The notes: generated from the sequence alone by a model not told the origin. A stretch of DNA of 64,000 bases from Arenimonas sp. SCN 70-307 (GCF_001724815.1 NZ_MEDO01000014.1:496001-560000), one strand, 5' to 3'; shown: positions 1-8,752, counted from the first letter of the stretch. Translations and numbers: made by a program.

Positions 1-1346
1 TCCATCACCAGCAGGCTGATCGGCCGCCCGCTCTCGGCCGCGCGGGTGGCCTCGCGCGCCAGCTGGTCGCCGAAGTGGCGGCGGTTGGACAGGCCGGTGA
101 GTGCATCGGTCATGGCCAGCACTTCGAGCTGGGCGTTGGCCTCGCTCAGCGCCTGGGTGCGCTCGCGCACGCGCTGCTCGAGCTGGGTGGTGAGTTCGGT
201 CAGCTCGCGCTCGTGCGTGGTCAGGTCATCGACCAGGCTGCGCATGGCGCCGGTGAGCTCGCGCGCCTCGCGATAGCCGCGCTCGGGCGGGAAGGCAGCA
301 CCGGGCTCGCGCGCCTGGATGCGGCGCGCGGCCACCGCCAGCGAATGCAGCGGCGTGCCGATCAGCCTCGCCATCAGCGTCGAGACCAGCAGGAAGGCCA
401 GCAGCAGCACCGCCGAGGCCAGCCAGATCTGGCGGCTCAGCTCGGTCACGGGCTCGAGCGCCTGCTGGGCCTGCTTGCGCACGAGCACGGACCAGCCAAG
501 CCGGCCGTAGCTGGCATGTCCGCTGGTCTGGACGTAACCCACCAGGAAATCGCCGTCGGGCCAGGTTTCGCGCACCGCGCCGCGCTGGTCCGCGCGCACC
601 GCGCGCACGCTGGGCAGGTCGGGCAGCGTGCCCAGCAGCGCCTCCGGGCCCAGGGTCACGCGGCCCTCGGCATTGACGAAGATGACGTCCACCGGGTCGT
701 TGGCGCGGCTCGGCCGCGTCTGCTCCTCGACCAGGCTGTCGGCCCAGCGCCAGGAAAGATGCGCGGCCAGCACGCCGGTGACCTCGCCGTGGTCGTCGTG
801 GATGGGCGAAGCCACGTCGATCAGGCGCAAGGGCTCGGCGCCCGGGCGGCTGATGAGTTTGGACAGCAGCTCGGCCTCGTGGATGTCGCCCACGTAGGGC
901 TCCTTGCGGGCGGCGGCGAACCAGGGCCGCGCCGAGACGTCGACGCCCTCGAGCAGGCCGCGGTTGGCCACCAGCACACGGCCCTGGGCGTCGGTGGCGC
1001 CGATCCAGACGAAGTCCGGGTAGTTGAGCTGCATCAGGTCGAACAGGTCGCGCAGCGTCGACTCGCTGGCCAGCGGATCGTCCATGCCCGGCAGCAGGGC
1101 CATGGCACGCATGTCGTTGAGCCGCTCGAACAGGCCGCGGTCGACGCGGCTGGCCAGCGCCTGCGCGCGTGCCTCCAGGCGCAGGCCGATGTCGTCCTCG
1201 AGGCTGCGGGTGGCCACCTGCTCGAGCCGCCAGGCCAGCAGCGCCACCAGCACGACGGCCAGCACGCCGTAGGTCAGGCCGAGCCACTGGCGCAGGCCGG
1301 CGCTGCGCGGGCGGAGTCTTTGCAGCAGCCGCCCCGTCGCACCCAT
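1..1346 (-). CDS. Membrane diguanylate cyclase (dCache-HAMP-GGDEF), C-terminus beyond left edge
   Basis: Reading down from an ATG at 1346, the protein starts MGATGRLLQRLRPR, has a first membrane segment at about residues 20-40, a long periplasmic region resembling a dCache sensor with the motif ARPWFAAA, a second membrane segment near residue 300, and a HAMP-like linker. A short coiled coil then leads to TDALTGLSNRRHF, the standard opening of a GGDEF domain. The frame runs off the window just after LLVMD, so the GG(D/E)EF signature itself cannot be seen. It would make cyclic di-GMP at the inner membrane in response to a periplasmic ligand. It starts 4 nt after trpE ends and may be cotranscribed with it. 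The architecture is clear; catalytic activity cannot be judged. Confidence 0.88.
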   Translation of the reverse strand, partial: MGATGRLLQRLRPRSAGLRQWLGLTYGVLAVVLVALLAWRLEQVATRSLEDDIGLRLEARAQALASRVDRGLFERLNDMRAMALLPGMDDPLASESTLRDLFDLMQLNYPDFVWIGATDAQGRVLVANRGLLEGVDVSARPWFAAARKEPYVGDIHEAELLSKLISRPGAEPLRLIDVASPIHDDHGEVTGVLAAHLSWRWADSLVEEQTRPSRANDPVDVIFVNAEGRVTLGPEALLGTLPDLPSVRAVRADQRGAVRETWPDGDFLVGYVQTSGHASYGRLGWSVLVRKQAQQALEPVTELSRQIWLASAVLLLAFLLVSTLMARLIGTPLHSLAVAARRIQAREPGAAFPPERGYREARELTGAMRSLVDDLTTHERELTELTTQLEQRVRERTQALSEANAQLEVLAMTDALTGLSNRRHFGDQLAREATRAAESGRPISLLVM

Positions 1347-1350
1347 GGAC

Positions 1351-2826
1351 TCAGAGCCCGCTGGCCGCCTGGGCGACGGCGCGGAACAGCGCGCGGCCCT
1401 TGTTCATCGTTTCCTCCCACTCTTTCACGGGGTCGGAGTCGTAGACGATGCCCGCGCCGGCCTGCACGTGCAGGCGGCCGTCCTGGATGACGGCGGTGCG
1501 GATGGCGATGGCGGTGTCGGCGTCGCCCCACCAGTTCACGTAGCCCACCGCGCCCGAATAGATGTTGCGCCTGACCGGCTCGAGCTCGCGGATGACCTCG
1601 AGCGCGCGGATCTTCGGCGCGCCGCTGACGGTGCCGGCCGGGAACGTGGCCTTGAGCACCTCGGAGAACCCCACGCCCCCGCGCACCTGGCCGCGCACCT
1701 CGCTGACGATGTGCATCACGTGCGAGTAACGCTCGATGATGAAGCGGTCGGGCACGGTGACGCTGCCCGGCTCGGCCACGCGGCCGACGTCGTTGCGGCC
1801 CAGGTCGATCAGCATCAGGTGCTCGGCGCGCTCCTTCGGATCGGCCAGCAGCTCGGCCTCGAGCGCGGCGTCGGCCTCGGGCGTGGCGCCGCGCGGGCGC
1901 GTGCCGGCGATGGGCCTCACCGTCACCTCGCCGCCCTGCAGGCGCACCAGGATCTCGGGCGAGCTGCCCACCACCTGGGTGCCGCCGAGGTCGAGGAAAT
2001 ACAGGTAGGGCGACGGGTTGAGCGCACGCAGCGCGCGGTACACGTCCACCGGCCGCGCCCGGAACGGCACGCTCAAACGCTGGCTGAGCACGACCTGGAA
2101 GATGTCGCCGGCGCGGATGTATTCCTTGCACTTCTCGACGGCGGCCAGGAAGCCTTCGCGGGTGAAGCCCGAGACGAAGTCCTGCTCGCCCAGCAGCGAC
2201 GGATCGAGCACGTCGGGATAGCTGCGGCCGGAATGGCGCAGCCGGTGCACCAGCTCGTCGAGCCGGCGCACGGCGCGCGCATACGCCTGCGGTTCGGCCG
2301 GGTCGGCGTGCACGACGAGGTAGAGCCGGCCCTTGAGGTTGTCGAACACCGCGACTTCCTCGCTGAGCATCAGCAGGGCATCGGGCGTGCCGAGCTGGTC
2401 GGGCTTGTCGCCGCCGGCCAGGCGCGGCTCGATCCAGCCGATGGTCTCGAAGCCGAAGTAGCCGACCAGGCCGCCGGTGAACTCCGGCAGGCCCTCGAGG
2501 CGCGGCACCCTGAACGAGGCGCGCAGGCGGTCGGTTTCGGCCAGGGGGTCGTCGAGCTCGCGGGTCTCGACGAGCTCGCCGTGCTCGCGGACCTCGAGCG
2601 TGTGGCCGCGGAAGGTGTAGGTGCGCCGCGCGGGCAGGCCGATGATCGAGTACCGGCCCCAGGTTTCGCCGCCCTCGACCGACTCGAACAGGTAGGTGTG
2701 CGGGCCGTCGGCCAGCTTGAGGTAGACCGAAAGCGGGGTATCGAGGTCCGACAGGACCTCGCGCACCACCGGGATTCGGTTGTGGCCGGCCCGGGCGAGG
2801 GCCTGGAACTCGTCAGCGGAAATCAC
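1351..2826 (-). CDS. trpE: Anthranilate synthase component I
   Basis: A 491-residue chorismate-utilising enzyme that, with a TrpG glutaminase subunit, makes anthranilate from chorismate in the first committed step of tryptophan synthesis. The N-terminal part contains YLFESVEGGE, which matches the LLES-type tryptophan-feedback motif. The C-terminal chorismate-binding half shows PYLYFLDLGG, GSSPEILVR, RPIAGTRPRG and VSGAPKIRALE. I chose the GTG at 2826 (MISADEFQALARAG), which fits family N-termini; an in-frame ATG at 2865 would add 13 residues. No trpG, trpD or trpC lies nearby. It sits instead between a sortase-system kinase (86 nt upstream) and a diguanylate cyclase (4 nt downstream). Confidence 0.95.
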   Translation of the reverse strand: MISADEFQALARAGHNRIPVVREVLSDLDTPLSVYLKLADGPHTYLFESVEGGETWGRYSIIGLPARRTYTFRGHTLEVREHGELVETRELDDPLAETDRLRASFRVPRLEGLPEFTGGLVGYFGFETIGWIEPRLAGGDKPDQLGTPDALLMLSEEVAVFDNLKGRLYLVVHADPAEPQAYARAVRRLDELVHRLRHSGRSYPDVLDPSLLGEQDFVSGFTREGFLAAVEKCKEYIRAGDIFQVVLSQRLSVPFRARPVDVYRALRALNPSPYLYFLDLGGTQVVGSSPEILVRLQGGEVTVRPIAGTRPRGATPEADAALEAELLADPKERAEHLMLIDLGRNDVGRVAEPGSVTVPDRFIIERYSHVMHIVSEVRGQVRGGVGFSEVLKATFPAGTVSGAPKIRALEVIRELEPVRRNIYSGAVGYVNWWGDADTAIAIRTAVIQDGRLHVQAGAGIVYDSDPVKEWEETMNKGRALFRAVAQAASGL

Positions 2827-2912
2827 GCACGGCGTCCATCGATGGCGAGCCCCGAGTATAGCCATCTCCGCGTGGAGCCCGCGTGGCCCGCGGGTCATGG
2901 CCTGCGGGGGCC

Positions 2913-4922
2913 TCAGGGCATGCCGCGCAGGTGCAGGGTGAACTCGACGCCCTCGCCGGAGGGCAGGTCGTGGGCCTCGGCGCGGCCGCGGTGGAGGTCG
3001 GCGACCAGGCGCACGACGTAGAGGCCGAAGCCGAGGTGGGCGGCGCCTTCGCCGCGCTGGTTCTTCTCGCGCAGGCTGACGAGCGAGTCGAACAGGCGGC
3101 CGCGCATCGCCGCCGGCAGGGTCGGGCCGCGGTTGGCGAGCGAGATGCGCACGCCGCCGTCTTCGGCGCGGGCCGAGAGGCACACCCAGCCCTCGGGCGG
3201 CGTGAAGCCGCGGGCGTTGTCGACCAGCTTGTCGAGCGCCTGCACCACCAGCTCCGGCGCCGCACGCAGCCGCAGCGGGCCCGGCGGCAGGTCGAGCCGC
3301 AGCTCGCGCGGGGCCAGCAGTGCGCGGTAGGCCTCGGCGCAGTCGGCCAGCAGCGCGCGCAGGTCGGTGTCCTCGGCCTCGGCGGCCTCGATGGCGTGTT
3401 CGATGCGGGTGACCTCGCTCATCGTGCGCACCAGCAGGCCCATGCGCTCCACGCCGTCGCGGGCGCGGGTGACGTAGGCGCGGGCCTCGTCGTCGAGCGC
3501 CGCGTGCTCGAGGTTGTCGAGCGACGTGCGCACGATCGCCAGCGGCGTGTTGAGCTCGTGCGAGAGCTTGCCCGCCAGCGTGCGCAGGTAGTCGGTGTAG
3601 GCCGCCACCTGGTCGAGCAGGCGGGCGAAGCTGCGCGAGAGGTCGCCCACCTCGTCGCGGGCGTTCGTGCGCGGGAAGGGCGTCACCCGGCCCTCGCGGT
3701 CGAGCGCGCGCTCGGCCGCGTCGCGCAGCCGGCGGATGCGCTGGCCCAGGCGCGTGGCGAACAGCAGGATCACGCCGCCCGAGGCGAGGAAGGCCACCGC
3801 GCTCACGCCCAGCAGGCCCGACAGCGCCTGGTCGGTGAGCACCAGCACCTCCGAGTTCGAGCGCTCGAGCAGCACCGCGCCGCGCACCTGCCCGTCCACC
3901 ACCAGCGGCACCGCGGCCGACAGCAGCAGGCGGGCGCCGGCCGGGTCGCGGCGCCAGGCCACGGCGGGCTCGCCGGCGACGGCGCGGGCCAGCTCGGCGC
4001 GCACCAGGCGACGCGCGCCCGGCGCCTCGGCGCTGGCGGCGCCGATGTCGCGGAACAGCAGCGTGCGGTAGAGGCCGCGGCGCCAGGGCAGGATGTCTTC
4101 CTCGGTAGGGTCGGCGCGCAGCGCGCCGGCGCGCGCGACGACCCAGCCCTCGCGGTCGGCCACGCGCACGCGCATGCCTTCCGGCGCCAGCGCCAGCAGC
4201 ACCGGCTCGAGCGCGCCGACGTAGCCATGCAGCGGCAGGCGCGCCGCGTCGCCGGCGTCCGCCGGCATGGCCGCCACGCGTCGCGTGCCGCTGGCATCGA
4301 GGTCGCGCGCCTGCAGGCCCAGGCCGCGCACCAGGTAGTCCTGCGGCAGCGCCAGCTCGACGTCGTAGCCGCCCTCGCGCTCGCGCCAGAAGCCTTCCAC
4401 GCGGATCGGCGGCGGCAGCCCGTCGATGCCGGCCACCTTCAGCGGGCCGGTGCCGCTGTTGGCCAGGCGCAGCGTGAGTTCGCCGCCGCGGCCGAGCAGC
4501 GACAGCTGCAGGCGGTCGAACTCCAGGTCGCCCGGCCAGTGCGCCTCGCCGCGCTCGGGGCTGGCGTCGTCCACCGAGATCCACAGGTGCAGGCGGTCGT
4601 TGGCGCGTCCGGCCACCGCACGCAGCCAGGGCCGTGGCGCACCGGCCTGCGCGGGCGCGTCGGCGGCGCCGCGCCAGTCGTCGGCCAGGCCGTCGAGGCG
4701 CGGCGCGTAGTCGAGCCGGTGCACGTACCAGCTCTCGCCCGCCGGCGGCAGCCCGCCCGGGCGCACCGCGATGCCGCGGGCCAGTGCTTCGGCCGAGGCC
4801 AGCAGCGCCTGCTCCTGTCCCTGGCGCAGCAGGGTTTCCATGCGCTGCACGAACTGCCAACCGGCCCAGGGCAGGGCCAGGATGGACAGGGCCACCAGCA
4901 GCAGCTTGGTGCGCAGTCGCAT
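2913..4922 (-). CDS. Dedicated sortase system histidine kinase (PdsS-like)
   Basis: A 669-residue sensor kinase. Residues 7-24 form the first membrane segment. A large periplasmic domain of about 340 residues follows, including a carbohydrate-binding-like part near 70-200, and the second membrane segment is at about 370-390. A HAMP region comes next. The phospho-acceptor box SHELNTPL has His455. The ATPase domain has LDKLVDNARGF (Asn569) and a glycine box LGFGLYVVR near 631. It lies 7 nt downstream of its response regulator and is divergent from a VIT/VWA target protein and a class GN sortase, the arrangement of proteobacterial dedicated sortase systems. The signal it senses is unknown. Confidence 0.88.
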   Translation of the reverse strand: MRLRTKLLLVALSILALPWAGWQFVQRMETLLRQGQEQALLASAEALARGIAVRPGGLPPAGESWYVHRLDYAPRLDGLADDWRGAADAPAQAGAPRPWLRAVAGRANDRLHLWISVDDASPERGEAHWPGDLEFDRLQLSLLGRGGELTLRLANSGTGPLKVAGIDGLPPPIRVEGFWREREGGYDVELALPQDYLVRGLGLQARDLDASGTRRVAAMPADAGDAARLPLHGYVGALEPVLLALAPEGMRVRVADREGWVVARAGALRADPTEEDILPWRRGLYRTLLFRDIGAASAEAPGARRLVRAELARAVAGEPAVAWRRDPAGARLLLSAAVPLVVDGQVRGAVLLERSNSEVLVLTDQALSGLLGVSAVAFLASGGVILLFATRLGQRIRRLRDAAERALDREGRVTPFPRTNARDEVGDLSRSFARLLDQVAAYTDYLRTLAGKLSHELNTPLAIVRTSLDNLEHAALDDEARAYVTRARDGVERMGLLVRTMSEVTRIEHAIEAAEAEDTDLRALLADCAEAYRALLAPRELRLDLPPGPLRLRAAPELVVQALDKLVDNARGFTPPEGWVCLSARAEDGGVRISLANRGPTLPAAMRGRLFDSLVSLREKNQRGEGAAHLGFGLYVVRLVADLHRGRAEAHDLPSGEGVEFTLHLRGMP

Positions 4923-4929
4923 GCCCGGC

Positions 4930-5619
4930 TCAGGCGCGCCAGCGGTAACCGGCGCCGTGCACGGTGTCGATTTCGTCGAAAGCCGGGTCGAGGGCCTCGA
5001 ACTTGCGGCGGATGCGCTTGACGTGGGAGGTGATGGTGGCGTCGTCCACCACCACCTGCGCCTCGCGCATCAGCTGCTCGCGCGACTTGACGTGGCCCGG
5101 GTAGCGCACCATCGCGTGCACCATCCAGAACTCGGTGACGGTCAGGCCGACCTCCTGGTCCTTCCAGGTCACGCGCATGCGCTCGAGTTCCAGCGTCAGC
5201 CCGCGCAGGCGGAACACCTGCTCCTTCGCGCGTGGCGCCGACAGCGACTCCATGCGCCGGAACAGCGCGTGGATGCGCGCGGTGAGCTGCGGCAGGCTGG
5301 TGTCCTTGCTCAGGTAGTCGTCGGCGCCCAGGCGCAGGCCGGAGATGACGTCGAAGTCGGAGTCGCGCGCCGTCAGGAAGATGATCGGCAGCGTCGCCGA
5401 GCGCGCGCGCAGCTCGCGGCACAGGTCGAAGCCGCCCTCGGGCTCGTCGCCGAGGCCCACGTCGATGATCACCAGGTCGGGCAGCCTGAGCGAAAACGCC
5501 GCCTGCGCCTCGGCGCGGCCGGCGTGCGGCTGCACCTCGTAGCCGTGGCGGCGCAGGGCCTCGGTGTAGTTGGCGCGGATGGCGGGTTCGTCTTCGACGA
5601 TGGCGACGGTGCGTGACAT
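4930..5619 (-). CDS. Dedicated sortase system response regulator (PdsR-like, OmpR type)
   Basis: A 229-residue OmpR/PhoB-type regulator starting MSRTVAIVEDEPAIRANY. The receiver has the acidic pair ED near residue 10, the phospho-acceptor Asp in LVIIDVGLGD, a Thr in IIFLTARDSD and a Lys in YLSKD. A winged-helix domain follows, with TVTEFWMV and TITSHVKRIRRKF and the ending DTVHGAGYRWRA. The open frame extends upstream to 5784, but this ATG begins precisely at the receiver fold. It is divergent from the sortase-target gene across 142 nt, which probably holds the promoters it controls. It is the partner of the kinase gene that follows after 7 nt. Confidence 0.92.
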   Translation of the reverse strand: MSRTVAIVEDEPAIRANYTEALRRHGYEVQPHAGRAEAQAAFSLRLPDLVIIDVGLGDEPEGGFDLCRELRARSATLPIIFLTARDSDFDVISGLRLGADDYLSKDTSLPQLTARIHALFRRMESLSAPRAKEQVFRLRGLTLELERMRVTWKDQEVGLTVTEFWMVHAMVRYPGHVKSREQLMREAQVVVDDATITSHVKRIRRKFEALDPAFDEIDTVHGAGYRWRA

Positions 5620-5761
5620 GGCGGCCAGCCTAGGCCAGGCGCCGCGGCCCGGCAATGCATTGCCCGGCAAATGCCACAACTCGCCCTCGCCCTGCCCCGG
5701 GCCGGCCCCGGCGCGGGCCGCGCCGGGCCTTGAGATGGCCCTGCCACCACGGAGAGCCGCC

Positions 5762-7768
5762 ATGAGCGACCGCATCACCCGCAAGCCCCGTTTCTACCGT
5801 TCCCTGCGCCGCCCGCGGCTCGTCGCCGCCTGGCTGGCGACGCTGGGCCTGCTGCTGGCCCTGGCCAGCGCGCATGCCTCCGACGACCCCGAGGGCCTGG
5901 TGTTCGAGCGCGACGGGCAATGGGTCGCCAGCCTGGCCATGGACACCAGCGTGCACATGCAGGTGCACGGCCTGCTGGCCGAGGTGACCGTGCGCCAGAC
6001 CTACCGCAACGACACCGCCGGCTGGCGCGAGGGCCGCTACCTGCTGCCGCTGCCGGAAAACGCCGCCGTCGGCGGGCTGACGCTGCGCATCGGCGAACGC
6101 CTGGTCGAGGGCGAGGTGCGCGAGAAGCAGGAGGCGAAGGCCATCTACGAAGCCGCGGCCGCGTCGGGCCAGCGCGCCAGCCTGGTGTCGCAGAACCGGC
6201 CCAACCTGTTCCAGACCGCGGTGGCGAACATCGGCCCGGGCGAAGAGGTCGAGATCGAGGTGCGCTACTGGCAGCCGGTGGACTACCGCGACGGCGAGTT
6301 TTCGCTGGGCCTGCCGCTGACGCTGACGCCGCGCTACAACCCCGCGCCCGACCCCGAGGCCTCGCTGGCGATGCAGGCGATGGCGGCGCAGCCCGAAGCG
6401 CTGCCGGTGGCGCTGGCCGCCGACGAGCGCGGCCTCGCGCTGCCGCCGACGGTGGTGCTGAGCGCCGAGATCGTGGCGGGCATCGAGCTCGAGCGCGTCG
6501 AGAGCCCGACGCATGCGGTGACGGTGTGGGCCGAAGGCGGCGTGCACCGCGTGCTGCTGGCCGAGCTGGTCGAGGCCAGCGACCGCGACTTCGAGCTGCG
6601 CTGGGCGCCGGTGCCGAGCAAGGCGCCGCGCAGCGCCCTGTTCACCGACCGCATCGGCGGCGAGGACTACGCGCTGCTGATGATCGTGCCGCCCACCCTG
6701 CCGGTGGCGCCGCTGCCGCGCGAGCTGATCCTGGTGATCGACAACTCCGGCTCGATGTCCGGCGCCTCGATGGCGCAGGCCATCGAAGCCGCCGACCGCG
6801 CGCTGGCGCGGCTCAAGCCGGGCGATCGCTTCAACGTGATCCGCTTCGACGACGACTTCGACCTGCTCTTCCCCGAGCCGGTGCCGGCGCAGCCGGGCAA
6901 CGTGGCCCGGGCCCGCGCCTTCGTGCGCTCGCTGCGCGCCGAGGGCGGCACCGAGATGCTGCCGCCGCTGCGCGCCGCGTTCGCCGGCCGTGCGCCCGAG
7001 GGCTACCTGCGCCAGGTGGTGCTGGCCACCGACGCGGCGATCGGCAACGAGGACGCGCTGCTGCAGCTGGTGGAAAACGCCCGCGGCGATGCGCGGCTGT
7101 TCCCGGTGGGCATCGGCAGCGCGCCCAACGGCCACTTCCTGCGCAAGGCCGCCGAGGCCGGGCGCGGCACCCACATCGTCGTGCGCGACGTCGAAGAGGT
7201 GGCCGAGAAGATGGATGCGCTGCTGGCGCGGCTCGACCGCCCGGCGATGCGCGACGTGGCGGTGGACTGGCCGGGCGTGGCCGAGGCCTACCCGGCGCGC
7301 ATCCCCGACCTCTACCACGGCGAGGCGCTGCAGGTGGTGGCGCGCCTGGACGCGCTGCGCGGCGTGGCCACGGTGCGCGGCCTGGCGCCGCAGCCCTGGG
7401 TGCGGCGCCTGCTGCTCGACGGCGAGAAGGCCACGCCGGCGCCGGGCATCGGCCGGCTCTGGGCGCGCGCGCGCATCGACTCGCTCGAGGACGACATCCG
7501 CCGCGGCGGCGACATCGAGCGCCTGCGCCCGGCCGTCGTCGACGTGGCGCTGCGCCACGGCCTGGTCAGCACCTACACCAGCCTGGTGGCGGTGGACCGC
7601 ACGCCGGCGCGGCCGCGCGAGGTCACGCTGGGCAGCGCGCAGGTGGCCAACGCCACGCCCGCCGGCAGCCTCGCCTTCGCCCAGGGCAGCACGGGCTGGA
7701 CGCGCGAACTGATGCTCGCCCTGGCGCTGGCGCTCGGCGGCCTGCTGCTCCTGCGCACGCGGAGCTGA
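5762..7768 (+). CDS. VIT/VWA-domain sortase target protein (marine proteobacterial type)
   Basis: A 668-residue exported protein. Residues 1-40 carry a basic N-terminus and signal segment ending near AHAS. A VIT (inter-alpha-trypsin) domain spans about 45-180, with the motif REKQEAKAIYE. A von Willebrand A domain spans about 320-490, with an intact MIDAS start DNSGSMS (Asp327, Ser329, Ser331). The tail has a hydrophobic segment, LALALALGGLLLL, followed by RTRS, as in a cell-wall-sorting signal. The expected LPxTG is missing; the nearest match is QGSTGW at 641-646. It is normally the single substrate of the sortase encoded just downstream. The ATG at 5762 is preceded by GAGAGCC, a plausible ribosome-binding site. 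Confidence 0.9.
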   Translation: MSDRITRKPRFYRSLRRPRLVAAWLATLGLLLALASAHASDDPEGLVFERDGQWVASLAMDTSVHMQVHGLLAEVTVRQTYRNDTAGWREGRYLLPLPENAAVGGLTLRIGERLVEGEVREKQEAKAIYEAAAASGQRASLVSQNRPNLFQTAVANIGPGEEVEIEVRYWQPVDYRDGEFSLGLPLTLTPRYNPAPDPEASLAMQAMAAQPEALPVALAADERGLALPPTVVLSAEIVAGIELERVESPTHAVTVWAEGGVHRVLLAELVEASDRDFELRWAPVPSKAPRSALFTDRIGGEDYALLMIVPPTLPVAPLPRELILVIDNSGSMSGASMAQAIEAADRALARLKPGDRFNVIRFDDDFDLLFPEPVPAQPGNVARARAFVRSLRAEGGTEMLPPLRAAFAGRAPEGYLRQVVLATDAAIGNEDALLQLVENARGDARLFPVGIGSAPNGHFLRKAAEAGRGTHIVVRDVEEVAEKMDALLARLDRPAMRDVAVDWPGVAEAYPARIPDLYHGEALQVVARLDALRGVATVRGLAPQPWVRRLLLDGEKATPAPGIGRLWARARIDSLEDDIRRGGDIERLRPAVVDVALRHGLVSTYTSLVAVDRTPARPREVTLGSAQVANATPAGSLAFAQGSTGWTRELMLALALALGGLLLLRTRS

Positions 7769-7771
7769 GCC

Positions 7772-7849
7772 ATGGCCACCCGACTGCTCGCCTTCCTCGC
7801 CTGCGCCGCGCTGCTTCTCGTGCTTCGCACCGAATCCCCGTCCCTGTAG
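7772..7849 (+). CDS. Possible 25-residue hydrophobic peptide
   Basis: An ATG 3 nt after the sortase-target stop opens a 25-codon frame of the form Met-Ala-Thr-Arg followed by a Leu/Ala-rich membrane-like stretch. The stop codon (TAG) is supplied by the REP element at 7845-7868. It might be a real small membrane peptide of the sortase operon, a remnant of a longer gene, or chance. No family is recognised. Confidence 0.2.
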   Translation: MATRLLAFLACAALLLVLRTESPSL

Positions 7850-7868
7850 GAGCGCCTTCAGGCGCGAC
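7845..7868 (+). repeat. REP-type palindrome (GTAGGAGC family), single copy
   Basis: A short imperfect palindrome reading GTAGGAGCGCCTTCAGG and then a complementary end, GCGCGA. It matches the paired copies at 30435-30529 and 51432-51495. REP elements of this form are common in Pseudomonas and Xanthomonas relatives and are mobilised by RAYT transposases. Here it lies between the sortase-target and sortase genes. Confidence 0.8.
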
Positions 7869-7880
7869 CGGAGCTCCCCC

Positions 7881-8063
7881 ATGGTCCTGATCATCGAAAA
7901 CCGCGACCGCTTCCCCCTCCCCACGCCCGAGCCGGCCTGCCGCTCCACGGCACGCGCGCTCGAGCACATGCACTGGCACTTCGTGCCCGCCGACGCCAGC
8001 CCGCTGCTGCTGCGCCGGCCGATGCCCCTGCTTCCTCCCCGGACGGCGCAGGAGGCGCCGTGA
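7881..8063 (+). CDS. Hypothetical 60-residue protein upstream of the sortase
   Basis: The ATG at 7881 opens a 60-codon frame starting MVLIIENRDRFPLP and ending TAQEAP. Its TGA overlaps the GTG start of the sortase (GTGA), a typical translational-coupling arrangement, which argues for real translation. There is no signal peptide or membrane segment, and no known family is recognised. It could be a conserved leader that couples sortase translation to the operon, or simply a chance frame in GC-rich DNA. Confidence 0.4.
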   Translation: MVLIIENRDRFPLPTPEPACRSTARALEHMHWHFVPADASPLLLRRPMPLLPPRTAQEAP

Positions 8064-8734
8064 ACTTCGCCGCCACCGCATCACGGATGCACCCTCGGGA
8101 CAGGGAAGTCCCACCACGGCGGCGGCCGCGGCCGCGCGGCCTGCGCGGCACGCTGGCGCCGGCGCGGCGCTGGCTGGGGCTGGCGCTGCTGCTGGCGGCG
8201 CTGGCGACGGGCGCACAGGCGGCCTGGCTGCCGGCCAAGGCGGCGCTGTCGCAGGTGCTGCTGCACGGCGCCTGGCAGCGCACGCTCGACGAGGGCGGCG
8301 CGCACCGGCCCTGGCCCTGGGCCGACACGCACGCGGTGGCGCGCATCGCGGCGCCGCGGCTGGGCGTTTCGCAGGTGGTGCTCGCCGGCGACAGCGGCCG
8401 CACGCTGGCCTTCGGGCCGGGCTGGGCGGAATCGAGCGCGGCGCCGGGCACGCGCGGCACGACGGTGCTCAGCGGCCACCGCGACACCCACTTCGAATGG
8501 CTGCGGCACCTGCGCCATGGCGACCGCGTGGTGCTCGAAACGGCGCAGGGCCCGCGCGACTACGTGGTCACCGCCACCGAGGTGGCCGACTCCCGCAGCC
8601 ACCGCCTCGCCACCGGCCCCGACCAGCTCGTGCTGGTCACCTGCTGGCCCTTCGACGCCACCGCTCCCCGCGGCCCCCTCCGCTACCTCGTCACCCTGCA
8701 AGAAACGGGGTCAGGTTCACTTACGCATAAGTGA
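8060..8734 (+). CDS. Class GN sortase
   Basis: A 224-residue membrane-anchored transpeptidase. A basic N-terminus (PRRRPRPRG) precedes one membrane segment at about residues 37-55. The sortase core shows GTTVLSGHRDTHF with catalytic His140, VTCWPFDA with the nucleophile Cys195, and arginines in RGPLRYLV (204 and 208). It should cleave and transfer the C-terminal signal of the VIT/VWA protein encoded upstream. The GTG start overlaps the preceding small frame; an ATG at 8087 is an alternative. The last residues, QETGSGSLTHK, are encoded by the palindromic repeat at 8699-8752, so the native C-terminus has probably been replaced or extended by it. Confidence 0.92.
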   Translation: MNFAATASRMHPRDREVPPRRRPRPRGLRGTLAPARRWLGLALLLAALATGAQAAWLPAKAALSQVLLHGAWQRTLDEGGAHRPWPWADTHAVARIAAPRLGVSQVVLAGDSGRTLAFGPGWAESSAAPGTRGTTVLSGHRDTHFEWLRHLRHGDRVVLETAQGPRDYVVTATEVADSRSHRLATGPDQLVLVTCWPFDATAPRGPLRYLVTLQETGSGSLTHK

Positions 8735-8752
8735 ACCTGACCCCGTTTCTTG
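8699..8752. repeat. GGGGTC-ended palindromic repeat, 25-bp perfect arms
   Basis: Two 25-nt arms (8699-8723 and 8728-8752) pair perfectly around a 4-nt loop. The outer part is identical to the repeat at 58999-59071. It lies between the convergent sortase and rpe genes, supplies the sortase stop codon and ends directly at the rpe stop. It can act as a two-way terminator. The inner sequence GGGGTCAGGTTCACTT belongs to the same family as the repeats at 40038 and 42594. Confidence 0.9.

Noticed and set aside
75-1490. Plus-strand open frame of 471 codons
   Set aside because: It is antisense to the diguanylate cyclase and trpE, rich in Gln/His/Arg/Gly, with no recognisable fold; the opposite strand has clear domains.
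2824-2865. ATG at 2865 as the trpE start
   Set aside because: The added residues do not resemble family N-termini, while the GTG at 2826 gives the usual beginning. Kept as an alternative only.
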